A DNA stretch of 64,000 nucleotides from Lytechinus pictus (Eukaryota; Echinodermata; Echinoidea; Temnopleuroida; Toxopneustidae). Of this stretch, positions 59,401 through 64,000 are shown piece by piece. The stretch lies in assembly GCF_037042905.1 (NCBI RefSeq), contig NC_087258.1, forward strand, positions 7,666,501-7,730,500, written 5' to 3'. The stretch's first letter is position 1, and each line of letters begins with the position of its first letter. The position numbers and the translations under genes are program-made. Below the pieces are notes generated by a model, which was given only the letters and a program-made list of their open reading frames with translations, ran no database searches and had not been told where the DNA came from.

Positions 59401-61065
59401 ACAGAGACGCAACAACATTTTCCTTTTTGTCTCGCCTGCATAGCAGAGCGAGACTATAGGCGCCGCTTTTCCGACGGCGACGGCGGCGGCGACGGCGGCG
59501 GCGGCGGCGTCAACATCAAATCTTAACCTAAGGTTAAGTTTTTGAAATGACATCATAACTTAGAAAGTATATGGACCTAGTTCATGAAACTTGGACATAA
59601 GGTTAATCAAGTATTACTGAACATCCTGCCTGAGTTTCAGGTCACATGACCAAGGTCAAAGGTCATTTAGGGTCAATGAACTTAGACCATGTTGGGAAAA
59701 TTATTTTCAAAATCTTAACCGAAGGTTAAGTTTTTGAAATGACATCATAACTTAAAAAGTATATGGACCTAGTTCATGAAACTTGGGCATAAGGTTAATC
59801 AAGTATTAGTGAACATCCTGCTCGAGTTTGAGGTCACGTGACCAAGGTCAAAGGTCATTAAGGGTCAATGAACTTTGGTCAAGTTGGGGGCATTTGTTGA
59901 ATTACTATCATAACTTTGAAAATTTATGGATCTAGTCCATGAAACTTGGACATAAGGTTAATCAAGTATTAGTGAACATCCTGCCTGAGTTTCAGGTCAC
60001 ATGACCAAGGTCAAAGGTCATTTAGGGTCAATGAACTTTGGCCAAGTTGGGGGTATTTGTTGAATTACCATCATAACTTTGAAAATTTATGGATTTAGTT
60101 CATGAAACTTGGACATTAGGTTAATCAAGTACCACTGAATATCCTGTGTGAGTTTCAGGTCACATTACCATGGTCAATGGTCATTTAAGGTCAATGAACT
60201 TTGGCCATGTTGGGCGTATATGTTAAATTACCATCCTAACTCTAAAAGTTTATGGATCTAGTTCATAAAACTTGGACATAAGAGTAATCAAGTATCACTG
60301 AACATCCTGTACGAGTTTCAGGTCACATGACCTGAAATTGTAATTGTTGAAGTGCCATCATAACTTTGAAAGTTTATGGATAGAGAATGAATGAAATGTG
60401 GACATGGGTGTAGTTGACAAGTCTTAAGTCACCGTTCAAATGTCATCTATGGTCAATGAACGTGGTATTATATCATTATATGAATGGTGTTTTTGTGAAT
60501 GATTATTTTATAGTAGTTTTCAAAGTTAGCTCTGCTGCTATGTTAAATTGCGTAATGCAGGCGAGACTGCCAGAGGCGTTCCACTTGTTAACATAATGCT
60601 CTGCATTTCCGTGTATATAATTGATTTGTTTTTGCTAGTTAACACAATCATGTACATGTACAAGTAAAATGAACAAACTGAATCCAGATGAAATCTAAGA
60701 TTGCTTTGTTTGATTTTTACAGGCCCATGAGTGTAATGTCAGATGATGAGATGAAATTGAAACATTTTCTTTGCTTGCATAATGCTGTGCAATTAATTAT
60801 ATATCAGTGAATGATTAGCTTTTACTAGTCAACATACAGTACTTTACATTTAGAAGTAAAATGAACATGCTGAATCCAAATGAAACCCAAGCATTGTTTG
60901 TTGTTCACAGGCCCATGAGTGTGCTGTCAGAACGATGACGTGGAGTCGCAACGACATGTGGCTGCTGACGGGAGACGACCAGGGATTCATCAAGTATTGG
61001 CAGTCCAATATGAACAACGTACAGATGTACCAAGCCCACAAAGATCAGGCTGTACGATGCGCAAG
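47471..61065 (+). CDS. WDR33: WDR33, poly(A)-signal-binding WD40 subunit of CPSF, 5' six coding exons
   Basis: Coding exons 47471-47622, 51170-51281, 52510-52578, 53906-54010, 57259-57354 and 60911-61065 have GT-AG borders and matching phases (689 nt, about 229 residues); the rest lies beyond the window. WDR33 binds AAUAAA together with CPSF30 in the CPSF core and acts in nuclear mRNA 3'-end formation. The first exon is His/Gln-rich with [10 protein letters not shown]. Then follow [75 protein letters not shown] (first WD repeat), and [15 protein letters not shown] with [17 protein letters not shown] (second). These match vertebrate WDR33 almost block for block. The last donor is AAG/GTACTA at 61065/61066. 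No further WD exon is visible up to 64000. Introns are large and transposon-filled. Confidence 0.97.
47880..47985 (+). repeat. Four copies of TTTCGGGGGCTCCATTTT unit
   Basis: TTTCGGGGGCT(C/A)CATTTT recurs at about 28-35 base spacing in WDR33 intron 1, with a looser set at 49865-49970. Confidence 0.8.
48333..49130 (+). mobile_element. hAT-like element carrying a copy of the WDR33 first-exon region
   Basis: Ends AGGGACAGTGATTTTCCG and its exact inverse are flanked by AAATATAT and AAATATAC, an 8-bp near-duplication of hAT type. Sub-terminal parts repeat ACGGAAAAT/TTTCCGT words. The inside from about 48448 to 48985 matches 46325-46850 (WDR33 upstream/first exon) in the same order and orientation, including a YY1-like CAAGATGGCGG at 48734 and a donor GTGAGG at 48846. 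Confidence 0.82.
49870..49898. repeat. 11-bp perfect hairpin GGGGGCGACAT
   Basis: GGGGGCGACAT and ATGTCGCCCCC separated by 7 bases, within a G-rich intronic block. Confidence 0.8.
50320..51135 (+). mobile_element. GTCTC-ended element with AGGTCA repeats, copy 3 (3' truncated)
   Basis: Begins GTCTCGCCTGCATAGCAGAG and ends in the GTTTTTTTGTGAATAATTATT segment that precedes the 3' terminus in copy 4. It stops about 35 bases before the WDR33 exon at 51170. Confidence 0.85.
52696..53290. mobile_element. TTAA-flanked MITE (AGGGGAATCC ends), copy 2, WDR33 intron
   Basis: Near-identical partner of 44293-44888, same orientation, TTAA (52692 and 53291) on both sides. Confidence 0.92.
54346..56906. 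mobile_element. Giant foldback element in a WDR33 intron
   Basis: Left arm about 54346-55510 and right arm about 55860-56906 are inverse to each other over more than 1 kb, for example the CGGTCCGTCGGTTCTTGTGC segment at 54487 and its inverse near 56763, the CATGATACATGATT/ATCATATATCATGG segment, and the AGCTGTACTCCCCCAAAGTG segment at 55091 and inverse near 56140. The ends GGGTCATTCCAT and ATGGAATGACCC are inverse. Each arm keeps a related outward-facing ORF of about 100 codons (54348-54653 minus; 56577-56906 plus). Confidence 0.9.
58851..59015. mobile_element. Near-perfect hairpin MITE (GGGCCC family), WDR33 intron
   Basis: ATCAGGGGCCCATTTCATAA through about 70 bases pairs with the right half back to GGGCCCCTGAT; almost the whole 165 bp is one hairpin. 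The terminus resembles the element at 21931. Confidence 0.92.
59290..59428 (+). pseudogene. Decayed copy 1 of the WDR33 sixth-exon boundary
   Basis: TTCACAGGCCCATGAGTGTG and the following ACGATGAC...CGCAAC repeat the start of the true exon at 60911, with about 100 bases of upstream intron also matching. The frame reads [15 protein letters not shown] and then runs into a stop inside the element inserted at 59429. Confidence 0.8.
59429..60589 (+). mobile_element. GTCTC-ended element with AGGTCA repeats, copy 4 (full length)
   Basis: From GTCTCGCCTGCATAGCAGAG to AATGCAGGCGAGAC and the terminal CAGAGGCGTTCCACTTGTT. A GGCGGCGGCGAC block at 59475-59510 is followed by six diverged units of about 120-180 bp with AAGGTCAAAGGTCAT (59653, 60008 and others). 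The best reference copy of the family in the window. Confidence 0.92.
60590..60780 (+). pseudogene. Decayed copy 2 of the WDR33 sixth-exon boundary
   Basis: AAAATGAACAAACTGAATCC, then TTTTTACAGGCCCATGAGTG at 60716, repeat the intron end and exon start found at 60780-60930. The copied frame stops at once (AHECNVR then TGA). Confidence 0.8.
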
Positions 61066-64000
61066 GTACTACAACCAATTAACAACCAAGCCAGGAGTCT
61101 CTCCGGGCAAATTATTCAGTAACGATAGGAAGGAAGAGAAGTATAATGTTATATGTAGTTTATACAGAAATATTCTATGTCATCTTTATTGCTATGATCT
61201 TCTTGCAATTTTTATATCAAGAATATTAATGATTCTTGAAACGAGATGGATTTCGATTGTATATTGTATTTCCACATTGTGTATTATTTTCCAATCATTT
61301 CTGCACAGTACATGTATGTATATGTCTATAGATGTTACTGGTTGCTTGGAAAAAGAAGTGATCACAATTTATTACTTACAATTTAGTATAGATTGTACTG
61401 TATCTAGTTATGCAAATATATGATACCACTGTTGTGATTTTACAAAATAAAATAATGAGAAGTGTGAAAGTGACAAAGAGAGAGAAGTGATGTAACAAAT
61501 TAATACAATAAAGGAAACGTGACACTAATTGAATAAAATAAATCACTGATTGAATAAAATAAATGCATGCCATTCAAAATTATATACATGTATTTGGCAA
61601 GGTTTTGAAGATTTGTTTTGGAAATAAATTGAATAAAACGAAAAATGAAATTTTGAAAAATTGAAGATGAAGAAAAAAAAGGTAATAAATGGAATGAAAT
61701 GGATATAAGCGTGTGAAGATGTTTACGTGTCTGGGTACTGTGAATATGAGACAATTGCAAACATAAACTTTGCGTGAGAAAATATTATAGAGAGGGTGTT
61801 TAAATGAGAGGGAAAGAAGTACTCAACACACATCCTCACACAAACACTGATGTACATTGATGCAAATTATATTTTTGTCCCTGGTGTCAGATACCAAAGT
61901 TCTTAATTTAACGGTTGTATATATTATTTCTTGTATAAAGTATCAAAGTTGAAATTAAGTTCCAAGTCTTTCATGTGCAAAACATAGGACAAAGCAATAG
62001 CTGTAAATCTGGTTAATAGTCTTAATTTACACCCTACACATAATACAATTAAAACTTGGCAACCACTGTAGGACAGCTGAAATTCTGGTTTCAGCCCAAC
62101 CAACTTTATGTCCTCTATATTTTTAAAATTCCAAAGACCATTCATCAGTCAAAATATGGGGACCAAGAAGCTCTGGGTATTAATACATGTAGCATTGATG
62201 GGGCTTGTTGCTGTTGCCTTTTCAATTTCATTTTGAGACAGGAATAAAAACTTAGAACATGTATATTACAACTACTTGCAAAGGCTAGGATAATACCCCT
62301 TCCCCTCCCCCCCCCCCAAAAAAAAATTAAGTCTTGTCAAAGAAAATGAAAGGATATGAATACCATGAGGAATATAACGATACCTTTGTGTTCAGTTATT
62401 GCAATCTCCCCTTCCCAGCAAAACTATAATACAAAAATGAATAAAAAGGAAAAAAAAAATGCATTAACATATTGAAATAAAATTGAATTGAATGAAATAA
62501 AAAATCATAATGAAAAAATAGATGACTAGAAATGAAACTTGGGTTGTATGGATAAGAAGAACTTATTTCATTTACACTTTCTTACATCGGGGATCAACCA
62601 CATTTTTTAATATGCAACTGTTTGTAGAAATGATAAGGTAGATTAATTGTCTGAAATAAATGCGATCTTAAGTCTTTGTAATATTAAAAAAAAAAAACTA
62701 GAATTCAAAATATGAGAAGCAATCCTTAATTCATACACATCCAGTGGATTGGCATGGGAAGTAAATCATTTCTGTTTAGTGATAATTATTATCTCTTTTT
62801 AATTGAGGTTGGGTCTGTAAAAGATTGCAAAACGGAATCAAAATTTTCATTGCAAATATAAATTAGAATCGTTTTACTGTTAGAATCTTTACTGTGTTAT
62901 ACATGTATACTAGTGATATACTAAAATGGAGATAAATGAGAAAATAGATATTTTCTCCCAATCATGTTGAAAAATAATATGCTCATCTTTTTTTTTTTTA
63001 AATGTGTTTTTTAAAATATGACATTTAAGAATTACAAGAATCTTTTAACTATTGAATATGTAAAGGAAAATGTTCAGGGCAGCTAATTACCAGGTATGCC
63101 TTTTAAGGAAGTATGATTAGTACATGTACATTATGCAACTGCTCTACAGTAATATCCTTCTTTCTACTCAGTTATGATAAAGGAATTTGTCACAATTGCG
63201 ATTTATGGCTATTATCCCAACCCCAAAATTACCAGTCATTTCTGGCTGATATCCCACAATAATTGCACTAAAATAAAAATAATGAATACAAAAAAAATAA
63301 TCAGTCGACATGGAGTGTTCAGTATCTGCAGCAAAAAGAAGAAAGTTTTACATTGTTACCCTTCAAATTTTCACATAAGTTACTTGTGTGAACTGTCCCA
63401 TTTGATAAGTCCGGATTAAGGTAGACCATTATTTTGACATCTGCTTGAAACTAACTCTTTGCTTAATAAATGGATAGATTCCTCCCTCCCCGATATAGGA
63501 ATATTTCCTCATCAAAATGTATCATTTTTTAGTACAAACGCTATCGTGCATAGACTTATCGCTTCATTTTTTTATCAGCTTTCTTTCACAACAAAAGAGA
63601 TTGCTTTTCAAAAGAAAGTCCCCCACCCCCCATAAAAAAGGAAATAACCTTTTGGTTGAAATACTTCATCTTTATTATTTTGTTAATTTTGCAGGTTTGT
63701 TGGAGCACCAGACTACCTTCAGTATACTGGAATCCTAATCCCATTTGTTCAGCAAAGAGCTAAAAGAAAGCATCCCAACAAATATTTGACTTGAGTTTTT
63801 GTAGGAAGTTGCAATTGAGCACATGCATGTCCAGAACATGTAACCTGTCAACGAACAAATTCTTGAAATCCCCTTATGTTTCATTCAGGGACTCCCAGGA
63901 TTAAAACTTGATAGGTTAAAAATGCCACGCTGGATAGTGCCTTTAATTGATGTGGTCTAGTCTCATTAAGTTGAGATTGATATTGAATCAATTGCACTTT
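61066..64000 (+). other. WDR33 intron, continues past window
   Basis: AT-rich sequence with C-run and A-run tracts (62307, 62449, 62688) and no recognisable WD40 exon. The next WDR33 block expected from vertebrates (a third WD repeat) is not encoded in any frame that I could find. Confidence 0.6.

Noticed and set aside
63517-63738. Possible WDR33 exon after TTTTGCAG at 63694
   Set aside because: The acceptor looks fair, but no frame after it resembles the next WD40 repeat or any other WDR33 block.

Overview
The window looks like nuclear DNA of a marine invertebrate, most likely an echinoderm of sea-urchin type. It shows small exons with GT-AG introns, long AT-rich intergenic stretches, many short inverted-repeat transposons, tRNA-derived SINEs, decayed LINE copies and long homopolymer and trinucleotide tracts. 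I see no prokaryotic gene organisation. The species call is inference from the style of the repeats and of the proteins, not from a search.

Four genes and one LINE open reading frame can be supported. (1) Positions 1-2403, minus strand: the first 801 codons of a secreted low-complexity protein (Q/E/A-rich, then Gly/Asn/Thr-rich with tandem repeats, then a Cys-containing tail) that runs off the left edge. (2) 5482-6645, minus: a 5'-truncated non-LTR retrotransposon reverse transcriptase with one in-frame stop. (3) 14555-21143, plus: a six-exon secreted protein (signal peptide, coiled coil, Cys-rich domain with a fibrinogen-like VFCEM..GGGW core), 391 residues. (4) 24331-30542, minus: a complete five-exon SSU72, the RNA polymerase II CTD phosphatase (191 residues). 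(5) 47471 to beyond 61065, plus: the 5' six coding exons of WDR33, the poly(A)-signal-binding WD40 subunit of CPSF, with a likely non-coding first exon near 46.5-46.7 kb. SSU72 and WDR33 lie head to head about 16 kb apart and both act in mRNA 3'-end formation.

The rest is mostly mobile DNA. About 30.8-46.3 kb between SSU72 and WDR33 is a transposon graveyard: nested TTAA-flanked inverted-repeat elements, a 1.3 kb inverted duplication (35.1/38.1 kb), a near-perfect 690 bp tandem duplication (39.6/40.3 kb), and several unrelated elements built from inverted arrays of a short iterated motif. The WDR33 introns hold a hAT-like element carrying a copy of the WDR33 first-exon region, a 2.5 kb foldback element with arms over 1 kb, three elements rich in AGGTCA direct repeats (one of them split from a partial exon triplication), and that triplication itself.

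The most unusual signals are the captured promoter/first exon at 48.3-49.1 kb, the giant foldback in the WDR33 intron at 54.3-56.9 kb, the shared architecture of the motif-array elements, and the decayed upstream copies of a WDR33 exon boundary at 59.4 and 60.7 kb.
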